This document shows positions 13,601 through 27,328 of a stretch of DNA of 64,000 bases, piece after piece. This DNA is from Tillandsia leiboldiana (Eukaryota; Streptophyta; Magnoliopsida; Poales; Bromeliaceae), in contig CM055066.1 in the NCBI GenBank assembly GCA_029204045.2, positions 22,238,120 through 22,302,119 of the forward strand. Reading direction: 5' to 3'. A program made the translations under genes and the position numbers. The first letter of the stretch is position 1, and every line of letters begins with the position of its first letter. The notes below the pieces were generated by a model. The model did not search any database and had not been told where the DNA came from. It worked only from the letters and a program-made list of their open reading frames with translations.

Positions 13601-16600
13601 TCATAAATCTTCAAATATTTCATGGTAAACGATATTTCTTGTATATCCCTCAGGTTCGTGCTCTTTATTTTTTATAAGGATTCGTAACCCTTCTCTGGAA
13701 GTAACTCGAGAAATTGCAACATAAAGTTGGCCATGAGAAAAAACAGGCTGAGATAAATAAAGGCCGACTTTATGCAATGTCTGTCCTTGGCTTTTGTTAA
13801 TCGTCATGGCGTAACTCAAACGTATCGGGAACTGTCTTCTTTTAAGTATGAATGGCGATTTAGAATCAGTTATATTCATGACTATGCGAGGAATGTAAAC
13901 TTTTTCGCCAATATGATTGCCAGTAAAAATTTGTGCCTCAATAATTCTAGGAGCTAATTGAGTTATCACCAACCGGGTACCGTTGCAAAGACCGGAACTT
14001 TGATTAATATTGCGGAGTAACATTACTGGAGCTCCAATTTTTAATTTTAGTTCATGATGAGGAACTCCATTAAATTTTAAAGAATTCAAAAAATCCACCG
14101 GATAAAGTACATCACTGTTTTCGATATTCCTCGATGAATTGCATATCGAATCTGAACTCAAGTATGTCTGCTCTTCGGTTGGCACTAAAGTAAGCACGTA
14201 TGTATTAATCTCATCAGTTGTTTCATTTATGGGAGTAACAATAGCCCTGTCTCTTAGGTAAGAAGAATTTTGGTAATTCACTTCAATATCATCATATATC
14301 TCTCCAACAATACTTTCTATTCCATGTTCAGTATTTTTTATAAGTAAGTCGTATGGAATTTGTATCCAAGTACTTTCGTCTTCCCCGTCTAAATTAATAG
14401 TATTTATTTTGCCATCGCCAACATTCAGCACCCATTTACTAAAGTCTGCCAAATCCGAATAAGATCCTTCATTTGCAGAAGGGCCGCGCAGTAATCGCAT
14501 ATTAATATTAAGCCGAAACAATGTACACTTGTTCCAAATGCGAGATCTTGTAAGCGATGCATTAATAATATCATGGCGCGTGCCTCCCACAACAACTGGA
14601 AGTATTTGTCTGAAATCACCCCCCAAAAGAATGGTCTTACCTCCAAATAATTTTTGATTAGTTGTTGGGTCATCCAAACCCAAAATATCATTTAGAGACT
14701 TATCTAAGGCTTCAAAACAGTTCCTATGATTCATAGGTGCTTCGTCCCAAATAATTAAGCTAGCAAGAGAAATCAATTTTGCAAGCTGGGTGCCCTTTTT
14801 AATTTCACAAATTGAAGAATCATCAATCTTAATAGCTATCTTAAATCTGGAGTGGGCTGTACGACCACCAGGTAGTAAAAGTGAAGCTATGCCTGAAGAA
14901 GCAACGGCTAGTACCACATTTCCCTCCGAACGTAGTTTGGAGATAATAGTTTTCCAAAGATAAGTCTTTCCTGTTCCACCATGACCATAAACAAATATTA
15001 CATCTCCCTTTTGACCATCTATAGACATGAAAACAGCATCGTATATTTTTCTTTGCTCATCATTCAACCCGCAGAACAATCGTGTATGCTCTTGGATTAA
15101 TTCATCTACATTGTAATCCATTTCTTCTCTGAGAAGTCTATCGTTCAATTGATCAATAACTAACCTATTAGGCAGAGGTAACTTAAAATGATCAAGTGAA
15201 CTCCCATTTTTGTTGAATAAAATTTCGAGTTCAACCAAGACATGATTCTGAAGTTCAATTTGTGGAAGGATCAAGTTTTGAAGTCCGAGAATATTTCTTA
15301 GCCTATGTATAATATCATCAGCAAGCAATTCCCAAAATTCTTTCCACAGAACAAATGGATCTGTTACTTCGCAATACATAACCAATGTTACAAATAATTG
15401 CCTAAGTTGACTTGAAGAGGACCAAAGCGATGCCTCACGCAGTGCTTCTCGCCATTCCCTATCATCACCTAGTAAGCCAAGAGCATCGCATGCAGAATGA
15501 AATGTTTCGTGAACAACACCATTCACGGTTCTAATTTCTTTATAATTTCTTGGACCTTTAATCACATTCAGAAGCATTCGTAGAAAATAAAGTTCACCCG
15601 CACTTGGGTGAACATAAACTATCCTCCCTATGCGGTTACCCTGTTTTCGACTTGACCAAAACTTTTCTTTTGGATGCCAGAGCCATTTAGTTGGAAACTC
15701 TGCATATGTGAGTTCGCGAGCATTCTCGCTGGCTTGGTTCATGTCCATCCATACTGTAAACATTGTTTTGTCTATATTAGGACGCCCGAGCACGTCTTCT
15801 AAATTTTGGTCGTCACGATAAGTAACATTATTCATCATTGGCAGATGAACAGTTAGCCTTTCCATAGACGGTTCTCTAAAATGAATATCAAAATCAAATA
15901 ACCGCCAAATAGCCTCGTAAGCTGATAAAAATCGACAGTCAAGATATTGCTTAATTTCATCAACATGCTTATAACGCTGAGTAGAAGTAGAGCTCTCAGG
16001 ATCAACATTGTTTTCTATAACAGCGCCAGAGCGGTCGGGACCCTTGTTAACATATTTGAATAAATATTTTATAAGTCTTGATTTATTACACCATTCAACA
16101 TTGATATGTGTCTGATATTTAAGGACCAACGTTAAGTTGTGGGGGACAACATATCTGTTATCAAGTTCAATTCCATTCTTTGTAACAGTCCTTTCATTAT
16201 TCCTCCTTCTATATATTGCAAACCCATCATCACTAATAATCGTCCCATTGTTGTAATCCTTCGGGAAATATTTTGAACATCGGCCCTTTACCATACAGGG
16301 CGCTCCTGATTTTGCAAGGCCGCATGGACCGTGTATCATAAATTTTTCAACAACTGCATAACCATCTGGATCGTTAACCTTATCAGGTATCTCCGCCGAA
16401 ATAATCGAATCGATATCACTACTCGTTAAGTATCTATGGTCAACATGCAACCATACTAAAATGTGCACGTGCGGAAGTCCCCGTTTCTGAAACTCCACCG
16501 TATACAATTCTGCAATAAATGCAAGAAGGGTAGACTACGAAAGACTAAATCTGTAAAGGCTAGCCCTATTTTGGAAAAATAGTAGATATTTTAAAATTCG

Positions 16601-18227
16601 TTAACGATTACGTACCAGTAGTCGATTTGCCAAAGAAATTTTCTTTCTTTATATTGTTCATTAAAGATTCTAATTTCATCTTGAAAACCCTGCTAACAAT
16701 ATCAGGTCTATCCTCAGCTCTCTGGCCTGGAATAAAATTTAAGGCATCCCGTATTTCTCGCCACTGTGCATTGCATGTAAACGTAATAAATAAATTAGGA
16801 GGACCGCAATGTCTGCATATGGCAATAGCATCTTGGTAATTTTGGATCATATAGCGAGGACCAGCAGTAAAACTTGAGGGTAGTATAATTCTTTTTCCAA
16901 TAGCATTACCATCCATGTCACCTTCAACAACAGAATCTTTAATGCCTTTATATATTTCGGAACGAAGGTTCGTCTGATTCTTTCTGATATATCCTAGTCT
17001 CTCTTCTTCAACACATGAGAAAGCATCGACCATATATTGCTGGAAGAGCCGGCCTCCTCGTAATAGAGTTTTGCCGTCGTTCAATCTTGCTTGTATCCTA
17101 TAGGCGTAAAATTCACGCATAGTTATGCATTGCCTGGAATTTGTTTTTCTCCGTGAATTTCGGTTACATTCAATGCCTAGGTGAAAACCATCTTCTCCAT
17201 ATGGAAATAGTATAGGATGTTGCATAGCCATGAATGAGGGATGTAAATCACTAATCCGTCTCAAACCATCTGCTCTATGTTCAACAATAATATCATGCTG
17301 TCGATCCGCACTACCCAAATCACCAATAATTAACCCAGCAATTTCAGCACAGGATGGAGGATTGTACTGAGACAGACTGCCGCAACGCGAACCAACTAAA
17401 CGCAACCTAATTGGTAAGAAGTCATTTTCTCTGAAACGATCTCGAGCCATTCTAAACACTTTAACAATTTCATTTTCGGCATCAAACATTTTTATTAAAT
17501 CCGCAACAACATCCTTATCAATATTTAAGGCATTACCGTTTGCGCTAAGAGACCGCATTCTATTGTCAAGTTCATTTTCGGTGTCATAAATGTACAGTTG
17601 CACAAATTTAGGTTGGCGGCCGTCAACGGGGAGAAGGGAGCCCATAATATGATGATTTTGACCACTGATTCTAAAAACATATGGTCCTGGTCTTTTATTA
17701 ATATCGACATCTATTTTTCCACCTATGGATGTAAAGGCAAATATTGAATTATATACGCGAATATTTTCTCAAAATTTTGTAGGTTGTCTAGACCCTTGGC
17801 AATTCAGGAGGACATCCAACACATCTGGTGTATTTCGAAGAAGGGGTAAACAAATCCGACCTTCTTGGCAACATAAAGAAAACCTTGGAACGGTTTCATT
17901 TCGATGCTTGTGAAGTCTTTCATTATACCATAGTAAAGCTCCACATGATTGGCACTGATATTCCGGTAACCCTAGGTATACTTGCTCAACACGTTTGGTT
18001 TGCAAGTGTGCTGATGTATGCTCTTGTGCTCCTGGTATATGCTCTGCTTGAAGTAAGCTTCCCGATTGAAAACCCAGCTCACTACATTGGAGGCTATAAC
18101 CGGACGATTCATCATGAATCATATTATTTATATTTTCTGTGCAGCGTCTTTTAAAGCGATTTTTGCGTTGGGCAAGTTTATTTTTCCTTTTTTTCCTATT
18201 TTCTTTATATATTGATGATATATCCAT
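13601..18227 (-). pseudogene. Helitron RepHel replicase/helicase with one intron and one nonsense codon
   Basis: Rolling-circle Rep endonuclease fused to a PIF1-type 5'-3' helicase. The N-terminal piece (18227-17769) is basic and has a Cys-rich motif (CQSCGALLWYNE). An in-frame TGA stops it at 17769-17771, and the same frame continues through the Helitron-like N domain (GPYVFRISGQNHHIMGSLLP, near 17690-17630) to a GTACGT donor at 16616. After an intron (16510-16615, AG acceptor) exon 2 runs to 13601. There the HUH motif GLPHVHIL is followed about 135 residues later by the two-tyrosine motif YLFKYVNKG, Walker A GHGGTGKT (near 14985), Walker B IIWDEAPM (near 14745) and the C-terminal helicase motif VAISRVTSREGL. 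Apart from the single TGA it looks intact, so its death is recent or partial. Confidence 0.88.
16510..16615 (-). other. Intron in RepHel
   Basis: GT donor (16615-16614) and AG acceptor (16511-16510) restore the frame between the N-terminal domain and the HUH exon. At 106 bp it is close to the 102-bp intron of the neighbouring RPA1-like gene. Confidence 0.75.
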
Positions 18228-18959
18228 TAAAAACCTGAGAACGAAAGTTAATGGGAGAACTAAAGGTAGAGCTTACTTCATGAAATTTTAAAACAAAAAC
18301 ATTTCGGTTTATAAATCCAAAGTTTTATATTTATAGCACGGTGAGAAAGTGTAAGCGTAAATTTGAATATATAGATAACCTTAATTAAGAGAGAAAACAC
18401 AATTGATAGTTCAGGAAGGTAATAAGGTAAGAAGGGAAAAAATGAGAACTATTATCAAAGTATAGGCACAACAGGTAGGTCAAATAATAAGCAGCAAGCA
18501 TAACTAAACTGTTAGAACATTTTTTTTTTTCATATATAGGTAATTCTTAGTTATAAATACCTGAACAGAAAATGAAGGTAGAATCAAACCTTAAATATGA
18601 AAAAAGGTGGAATCACAGGACGATCGAATAGAAAGATGCAGCAACCAAATTGAACGTAAGAAGTATCACTAATCACTAATTAACACGACGAAGAAAAGAT
18701 GTGGTACCGGGAGAAACATATGCCTGACTGGAAGCTGCATAACACAAAAAACAACACGTTACCATATATCACTAAGTAATACATTTAAACGCGACAGTAT
18801 AAAAACAAACAGAAGGAGCACAATCCATACTAGTACACATGTATTTATTGGCTATGTAATGCATACAAAAAAATGCAAAACTTTGTAACAGGTGCAAATC
18901 TATAGATATACATGCAGTATACAGCGATGAGTTAGGTCTACATACATACATTTTTATAT

Positions 18960-18961
<2 letters not shown>

Positions 18962-19016
<55 letters not shown>
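18962..19016. repeat. (TA)n microsatellite
   Basis: About 55 bp of TA after a TACATACATA lead-in. Confidence 0.9.
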
Positions 19017-19019
<3 letters not shown>

Positions 19020-19619
19020 TTTTTGCAGTACAGTTAAATAAAAGGAACAAAAAAAAAAGAAATAGGCTTAGTTAGTAGTTCATGCAAAAGAAAATAGTTT
19101 GGTTGAGTAGAACATGATGAACATTTATACGATAGCTATGCAAGATGGTTGACTAAGAATTAGGCCAGCCGAGTCCAACCTTTTTTTTTCGTCATTTCTT
19201 TATTGGCTGCAATGTAATCCAAAGAACCTACCAACCAAATCACTTATTGATAACAAAAGAACAGGCATCAGACGAATGCGCAACATAGGTGCGCAAAATT
19301 TAGATCAGCGAAATCATTTTTTTTTTCTCCTTTTCTTATTTAAGAGCACTTATTAGATGGTTGCATAAGATAGTCACTATTACTAATAGTAATCATCATT
19401 AAAATTTAGAACATTCAAATCTCTATTCCTTTTTTTTTTCCTTTTTTTTAAGAACATTCATCAGATGGTTGCGAAAGATGGATACTCAAGGATTAGACCG
19501 TCGAGATATATATAGATATATATATTTCCACTTTCTTCTTTATTGTGTTTTTTTTTTCTCATATTTTTTTTTTCCCTTTTTTTTTTCCTTTTTTTTTTCA
19601 ATTGTTCTTTCTAACAGCG

Positions 19620-19724
<105 letters not shown>

Positions 19725-19996
19725 TATATATGTAAACGTAAATATGTGTAAATTCGTATATTGTATAAATAGAGTATATTTAATTAACTGCTAATGAAAA
19801 ATCTAAACATGAATTGTTGGTACAAAAAATTAACTGCCAGTATAAGTAGAGTACATTCAAGGAAAAGTTCAAAAATAGGCTGGTCAGTCTAGAATATTCA
19901 AGATACTATATGCTAAAATGGTACCACAACTTAAGGAAAAAAAAGTAGATGGACATGAGGGTTTTTTTTTTCTTTTTTTTCTTTTATTTTCTCAAT

Positions 19997-20827
19997 CCAA
20001 ATAATAGCATATGTAAGAGGTTCAGGTAGTAATTCAATCCAAACATAGAAGACAAGTAGAGAAGGAGTTAGCACAAAATAGTGTTTGGCTGGGTCCTGCT
20101 GCTACCAGGTGGAGCAAGTGCGACAATCAGATGGTCCTGATTCCGACCGATGCCATTACCGCTATTTAATCTACACAGGGCAGCCAACATTCAGGTAATC
20201 CAATTGAAGATCGTGTGAACCTGTGTAAGAAAATAGCACAAAAGTAAAAGCATGTCAGAAGCTGAACATATTTCTGCAAGCAAAATAAAAAGGAACAAAC
20301 ACATAAGACGCAAGATCTAGATTCAGAGAATCACAACCTGTAGAGGCACGGCGATTTAAACAGCAAAGAAGTAAGCAAGTATCAATACAACAGTAGTTGG
20401 GAACCCGTAAGGCATTAATAGGACAGAAGATTATATAAGAAGGAAGCCAGAAAAAGCAGTTAAAAGGAAGAAAATACAGCATAGCTAGGGTATTCTAGAA
20501 TAATCAGGGTAATGTAGATTCGAGCGATATCACAGTTTGAGCAAAAAAAGACAGATGTAACATGCAGTTTTTTTTTTTTTTTTTCCCACTATCCAAATAA
20601 CAGCATATGTAAGAGGTCAAGTAGTATCCGAATCCAAGCACACACGGTAAGTTCAGGAGAGCACAGCACTAAACAATAATTGACTGCCTCTTGCCGCTAC
20701 CAGGTAGAGCAAGCGGCACAGTCAAATGGTTTTGATCAAAGCCGATCATATTAATACTGTTCAATTTACGCAGGATAGGCAAGATTCGGTTATCCCATTT
20801 GGAGATTATGCGAACTTGTGTAAGCAA
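19997..20827. repeat. Pair of diverged direct repeats (~235 bp each)
   Basis: 19997-20228 and 20593-20827 share their order of blocks: CCAAATAA.AGCATATGTAAG, CTACCAGGTGGAGCAAG / CTACCAGGTAGAGCAAG, then a GAAC.TGTGTAAG end. Identity is moderate, so the duplication is old. No coding potential. Confidence 0.65.
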
Positions 20828-21220
20828 ACAGGAAAAAAGAGAGAAAAAAAAAAAGATCAGAAGTTGCACATATTCCTTTAAGCAATGCGTGATATCGAAA
20901 TATAAATGGCAGAAAATAAGAGATCTAGGGAAAAAAAACATTCATTTTTTTATTCGTCCTCTACCGAATCGGTGTGAAACGATGCAAAGGTAACACACAC
21001 ATGGGAATTCATAGTTTGGAGGCTCGCAAAAAAGTAGAAAAATGTATGGTAAGAACAGACAGATGCCGAGTAACATTCATATCCATATATGCCAACATCA
21101 GAAGCACCTTGAAGCACTTTGTATACTAAGGGGCTATTGTCAATATACATGGCTGTTTCCACCAATCATATTAAGATACAAATAAGAACAGAAATGTAGA
21201 ATGACCTTTACGTACCAGAA

Positions 21221-21221
<1 letters not shown>

Positions 21222-21309
<88 letters not shown>

Positions 21310-21313
21310 TATA
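21222..21313. repeat. (TA)n microsatellite
   Basis: About 90 bp of TA. Confidence 0.95.
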
Positions 21314-21395
21314 TTTGTTCCTTACCTAGGTAGAATGTGATCCTCACTGTAAGTAAAAAATGCATTTGTGACTGTGGGGCTTTGGCGGTGGCGGG

Positions 21396-21668
21396 CAGCA
21401 ACTTCGAGGCTGAAGAAGAAGAAGATGTGGCCAAGCAGACTAAGGCACCATGAAAACTCAAATTTTAGAAGTTAAAGACATACACAAATGGATGCAGGGA
21501 AGACACACACACACAGGCACATAAATTCGCAAATACACGTAGCCACATATATATAGCAATGGGTAGGTGTAAGCGGCAGCGGTTCAAAGGATAGTCAACA
21601 CAGACACGCAGACAGGAGATAGCAATTTCGAGACTGAAGAAGCAGTTGCGGCCAAGCAGACTAAGGCA
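21396..21668. repeat. Pair of ~50-bp direct repeats
   Basis: 21396-21447 and 21619-21668 share AGCAA.TTCGAG.CTGAAGAAG and GCCAAGCAGACTAAGGCA. Confidence 0.7.
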
Positions 21669-21776
21669 GTAAGGAAATTCAATTTTTTTTTTTTTTTGAA
21701 GTTCAAGATAGGTGGAACGAAACAGAAAACTGAACAAAAATTAAAATTGCCAACACATATAAGCATGCATGCACAC

Positions 21777-22132
<356 letters not shown>

Positions 22133-22446
22133 ATATATACAAAGTCAGGAATGCACGTACACGTATATACACATGTAAGACACACACACATGCATGCAGG
22201 GAAACATACACACATAGGCCAGGTTCAGAAACACATGTAGGCACAGATATATAACAAAGATCAGTTGTAAACAGCAATGGTTTAAAGGATAAGCAGCACA
22301 GTGACACACAGCCAAAGAGTACCAAAGAAGTAAGTAGTAATTGCATCAAAATCGTTGGGAAAGAAAGAGGAAAACAAAGAGGGGAATAATAATAATAATA
22401 ATAATAATTTAAAATAGAGTGGCTCAGACAAAAAAAGGAGAACACT

Positions 22447-22940
22447 GCCAAAGTTCCAAACCAGAACGTTAGTACCGCGAAGGTACATCAAGGATCTTCG
22501 AAAGATAGAAGCAACAATACAGGAGAGAAGAAACACCATGAAACAAAGCGAGAGAAAATAGAGAACACCGCCAAAGTTCCAAACCATAACATCAGTACCA
22601 TGAAGGTACAACAAGGATCATGGAACGATGCAAGCAACAGTACAGGGGAGAGGAAACACCGTGGGACAAAGCCGAAGAAAACAAAGATGCACAGAAAGGA
22701 CAGTCGTGTGGTTGCCCGCGGACGGGCCATCCAAACACCAGACCAAACCGTAAAAACAATGAAAGACAATCAGAAGCCGAAAAGAATAGAGAGACCATGT
22801 GGGACAAAGCTGGAGAAAACAAAGATGCACAAAAAGCCTAATAGTGTGGTTGCCTGTGGACGGGCCATCCAAACATCAGACCAAACTGCAAAAACAGTAA
22901 AAAATAATCCGAAGCCGCAAGAAATAGAGAAACCATACGG
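22447..22940. repeat. Two tandem duplications with periods of about 123 and 138 bp
   Basis: GCCAAAGTTCCAAACCA at 22447 recurs at 22570. GGGACAAAGC.GGAGAAAAC and GACGGGCCATCCAAACA at 22663/22723 recur at 22801/22859. Frames cross the region in several phases and match no protein I know, so I treat it as noncoding. Confidence 0.65.
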
Positions 22941-24529
22941 GACAGCCGAGATACAATAAGACGACGAACGCATCCACCAATCAAAAGGGAAATCACATAG
23001 AGTTAAAAAAAAAAAATACAAACCAAAAGAGTGCCAGATGGCGGGCCGGTAAAGCATAAAGCCGCCCCCCAAGAAGATCGCGACCCGCCATGCACGTCAT
23101 CACTGCCACCGACACACAGGAAAGGAAAAGGAAAGAAAGGCAACACCGTGGACCCAAAAAAAAAAATAAAAAATAGAAAAAAAAAGCATGAGTACACAAA
23201 CTGAGGGAAATGCAAATAAAAAAGAGCAAAACAGTGAGAAAAATCAGAAGCAACGGAAAAGGCATTAAAAGTAAGCAAAAATAAAAGAAAGTGGTAAGCA
23301 GGCTCATAGTTGAAACCCTGGTAAGTGTGTGCCACCGATGAAACAACGAAAACAGGAAGCGGGAAAACCGTAGAACATTAAGCCTCCCACCAAGCGTCGA
23401 TGCATAAAACACAAAAAACAAACCTTATCAGCGTAAGTAAGCTAAAAATCACGGGAGGAAAAGAGGAAGGGAAAAAAGACGGCGAAGGACAGAAGACAGA
23501 AGGGTGACGGAGTGGTAGTTACGGCGTTCGGGATACATGACGATGGGTGGTTGTCCATGTTCGGACCGTCCAGACCACAGTATGGCAGGAAAATTCAGCT
23601 TCCTCCTATACGGCCACCCAACCCGAAGCCAACTCCAGCAACATCGGGAAGTGAAACAGTGGGGGAACAAACCAAACGGAGTACTTAACACAACAAAGAA
23701 GTAATTAGTAGAAAAACCCCAAGAGCGAAGCAACATGGTAAGGGAAAAAAACAGGAAATAAAAAGAAGAAAGCACTAAAAACAGCATGGAGAAAAGGGTA
23801 CAGAAAACAACAAAACCGATGCAATCACTTCAGTGAACGAATCAAACACTGTGTACTAAGAAGGCAACCAACTAAAACCATGCAAAAGGGAAATGCAGAA
23901 AAGTATCATACCTTGGAAGCAACTAAGAAAAACAGTAATTTGTAGAGACCTATCAATTAATGGCATAGGCAACAGTAAAAAGTTAGGTGAGTAAATTTGT
24001 AAGAAAAAAAGAACAACTAATGGGTGGAGAAACTGAAAATGAGAATATACCTTACTATGCAACAGTAAAGAGTATGATGATGATGATGATGGTGTTCATG
24101 GGTAAACAGTAAGCTACCCTTGCTTATATATATATAGACATTTAAATTCATAAATAAATCAAGAAGATTGGGGGTGTGAGAGTAGAATGTAAGTGTAAGC
24201 TTTAGCAATAGGAGTAAGTACTAATCATTGTGAACAATCTAGGAAATCATTGTTGACAATCTAGGAATCTAGAAAAGATATATGTAGGGTAAAAAATAAG
24301 AGAGCAAATCTGTTGTGAAAAAAAAATTATTTAAGAAAATTCTATGAGAGTACTGAATCTGTAGTAGGAAATAAAAACTGAGCAAATTTTATTTTAAAGA
24401 AATGTCTATAATATCCCAATAAAATCTATAAAAAATCTGCAATGGATGTTGCCGTTATTGAGATCCATAGGTAATAATTTGTAGAAATCTGTATAGAGTT
24501 AGGGCTGTAGCCCCATATTATTAATAGCA

Positions 24530-25190
24530 TGCCATCATTACCAACAACCAACCAGCCTTACCAAACAGGAAAGGACACGAACCTGCAAGAAGAGGAGGCA
24601 AAGGAAGAACAACCATCCGATCGATTTGGAACCGACCGATCAAGGGGAGAGACAGAGCGACCCTTAGAGAAGGGCAATAGCCGCACACAGGAACGGGCAA
24701 GGCATGGAGTAGGGAAAAGCAGATCCCACCACCGGATCAAATCCAAACCCATGGATCGTCGTCGGATCGTCAAGAATGACGGCGGCACAGAGAGGCTGGG
24801 AGGCGGTAAGAGCGGTAAAGAGAGAAAGAGAACAGACCCTACCAACGCGCAGGGCTCCCAAAAGCGAATGGCCCGCAGAGGAGCGCAAGGGGCACGGCAC
24901 AGACGGCGATCCAAACCGCCAAATCGTTTAGGAACACACGGATCGCCACCGGATCCTTCTAGGGCAGCCGTACGATGGAGAGGATGAGAAACAGGAAGAG
25001 GAGGGCGACCCTTAGAGAACCACAAAGGGCACAGGCTAACCAAGAGGAGGGCGACCCTTAGGATCCCACCGTCGAACCTCTTCGGAACGCACGGATCATC
25101 GTCGAATCTGAGAAATGGGAAACAGTCGAGAAGCGGAAGAGGGGGGACACACGGAGGGCACGCCACGTGACGATTCAGTACTCTCAATTA
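24530..25190. other. GC-rich repetitive block just inside the Helitron 5' end
   Basis: Contains three spaced copies of GCGACCCTTAG (24658, 25005, about 25062) and repeated GGATCGTCGTCGGATC- and CACCGGATC-like stretches. The composition is unlike the surrounding AT-rich DNA, which may mean a captured host fragment. No protein is recognised. Confidence 0.45.
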
Positions 25191-25198
25191 ATAAGTTT

Positions 25199-25201
<3 letters not shown>
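25182..25201 (-). other. Proposed Helitron 5' terminus (TC)
   Basis: The minus strand begins TCTAAACTTATTAATTGAGA after a host A (complement of 25202). Plant Helitron 5' ends are typically AT-rich and start with TC. The outside is pure (TA)n. Confidence 0.55.

Positions 25202-25280
<79 letters not shown>
25202..25280. repeat. (TA)n microsatellite, Helitron target
   Basis: About 78 bp of TA flanking the proposed Helitron 5' end. Confidence 0.95.
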
Positions 25281-25285
<5 letters not shown>

Positions 25286-25590
25286 TAGATCCGAATATTA
25301 CCAATAGCAAACGAATCATTGGGATTTATATATTTTTTATGATGAATTTTTCAAAATAATAACCAGCACCATTAAGAATAATTTAGATTATTTAAATTAT
25401 TTAAAAAATAAATTTTATTTATTTTTGATATTTTTTTTTTATCCATGCCGTGGATATAAAAATAAACGGCTGAAAATGAATATCATTCAAAAAGTAACAT
25501 TATGAGTCTATCAAAATTAAGATTATAAATCTTATTTAAAATAGTTTTAAATTTTTTTTAATCAAAATTTAATTAATTTATAATTTTTTA
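25281..25590. mobile_element. Fragment of a family B MITE
   Basis: Resembles the left arm and inner part of the MITE at 26084-26679 (CGAATATTACCAATAGCAAACGA against GGAATGCTATTAGTAGCAAACGG, then TTTTTGATGATAGAATTTTC-like sequence), without a matching right end. Confidence 0.5.
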
Positions 25591-25594
25591 CACG

Positions 25595-25799
<205 letters not shown>

Positions 25800-25800
25800 T

Positions 25801-26000
25801 AGAGCTTATATGTTTTTAAAAGTACAAGACAATCCATGCTTGTAATTTTTTTACCATTAAATTTGTATTGGGATTAGTGCTTTTGTAAAGTCAACTAAAG
25901 AGAGAGAAATATAAAGTAAAAAGCATAAATTTCAATACAAATTAAATGGTAAAAAATTCACAAGTATGGATTGTCTTGTACTTTTGAAAATATATAATCT
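25801..26000. mobile_element. Foldback MITE, family E copy 1
   Basis: The arm AGAGCTTATATGTTTTTAAA...GGTAAAAAATT-type reappears inverted at the right end, about 80 bp per arm around a short purine-rich centre. Noncoding, flanked by (TA)n on its right side. Confidence 0.75.
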
Positions 26001-26003
26001 ATA

Positions 26004-26005
<2 letters not shown>

Positions 26006-26083
<78 letters not shown>
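26006..26083. repeat. (TA)n microsatellite
   Basis: About 77 bp of TA. Confidence 0.95.
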
Positions 26084-26086
<3 letters not shown>

Positions 26087-26679
26087 GAACTGGAATGCTA
26101 TTAGTAGCAAACGGACTACGTTGCTATTTATTTATTTTTGATGATAGAATTTTCAAATTGATGATCGACATCGTTGAACATGATCTAAACCACTAAAAGT
26201 ATCTAAAAATTAAATTTCAAATATTTTCGATATCGTTGATCTAATGATCAGGTTGCAAAATTTATAATTTTAATAATAAATATAAATCTTTTGCTAGTTT
26301 TATGGTGTAAAGTATTTTAGATTAATTAAATTTTGGTTAGAAAAAATTTTAAAAGCAAGACCGGTTGATTTTGATTACAAGATTCAGATTATTATTTTTT
26401 AAAAAATATTTATTTTCAGCCGTTTATTTTTTTTATTTTTAATTATAAGACTTAGAATATTACTTCTTGAAGGATATTAATTTTGAACTGTTCATTTTTG
26501 TGTCCACCTCATAAATAAAAAAAAATCTCAAAAATATATAAAATTTAATTTTTAAATAATTTAAATAGCCTAAATTATATTTAATAGTCTCGATCGTTAA
26601 TTTTAAAAACTTCATAATCACAAATAAATGGATGCTAATAAAAATCGTTTACTATAAATAATAGCATTCTCTCGCGCTA
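26084..26679. mobile_element. MITE family B, about 600 bp with long degenerate inverted ends
   Basis: The left end ...GGAATGCTATTAGTAGCAAACG and the reverse complement of the right end ...AGAATGCTATTATTTATAGTAAACG agree, and similarity continues inward through TTTATTT.TGAT, ATCGA and ATTTAAATT-type blocks. (TA)n lies at both ends. Confidence 0.6.
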
Positions 26680-26871
26680 TATATATATATAAATTTTATT
26701 TAAAAAATAATAATATTACTTAAAATCAAACAGTCGTTTAGTCAAAAGCAACCTACCAAACAACGAATTCGATTCCCCAGTGTTAAATAAATAAGTAATA
26801 ACAAGTGTGATCACTTTCAAAATATAAATCAATCCTAATCCCTCCATTAATCTAAAATAAGCAACCATCGA

Positions 26872-26907
<36 letters not shown>

Positions 26908-27017
26908 GGTATATGCTCCCCTCGCTTCCCGCGATTGATGAATAGTTGAACGGTGGCTCTTTCGTGTAGCCAAATACTATGAAACACGTGTCCATTTCAT
27001 GAACGAGGCGGCGCAAG
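26680..27017. other. 3' flank of the broken kelch gene, with a (TA)n array
   Basis: AT-rich DNA with a short TA array (26876-26904). From 26905 to 27017 lies the presumed 3' untranslated side of the kelch gene. No other gene is seen. Confidence 0.5.
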
Positions 27018-27328
27018 CTAGCACTCGACGCCGGTGCACGCGGCACGGCGGAATCCCGGGGGTAGGTCGGGCCAGCGGGTTCACCCACCGCTCGGGATAT
27101 CGTAGACGAGGACGGCGCCCTCCGCCGCATCCGCCACGACACCGGCGGCCTCGGCGGCGTCGCCTCTCACGGCGGCAACGTGGACGAGCGCCACCACCTT
27201 GTCGGCTCCAACGGCGGCGCAGCTGAACCGGAGCGCCCCACCGAGCCTGACCCGGCCCTGCACGGGCGGCGGCTCGAGCCGGGTACATCCCCCTCCGCTG
27301 CCGCCGCCGCCGGCTCAGCGGCCGCGGC
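27018..27328 (-). pseudogene. C-terminal fragment of the F-box/kelch gene (At5g26960-like)
   Basis: Read on the minus strand from the insertion junction at 27328, the frame gives VQGRVRLGGALRFSC, AVLVYDIPSG and, near the end, DLPPGFRRAACTGVEC before a TAG stop at 27018-27020. Arabidopsis At5g26960 ends in the same way (QVRLDGTVRFSC, VLLYDT, then a short ADLP...AACACVEW tail). Two in-frame TGA codons (27314-27316 and 27081-27083) interrupt it. The frame is the one that leaves the N-terminal part at 50223, so the two pieces are one gene split by the retrotransposon. Confidence 0.85.
27324..27328. repeat. Target-site duplication GCGGC, left side
   Basis: GCGGC directly before the LTR start TGTCACG. 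The same five bases follow the other LTR end at 38542-38546 and at 50223-50227. Confidence 0.9.

Noticed and set aside
22600..22959. Plus-strand frame of 119 codons
   Set aside because: Generated by the 138-bp duplication, no similarity to a known protein, and other frames are equally open.
24118..24138. Alternative Helitron 5' end (TCTATATATATATAAGCAAG on the minus strand)
   Set aside because: Preceded by G instead of A, and less like known 5' ends than the one at 25201. It remains a second choice.
24558..25187. Minus-strand frame of 209 codons
   Set aside because: Lies in a GC-rich repetitive block with opposite-strand frames of similar length; no domain recognised.
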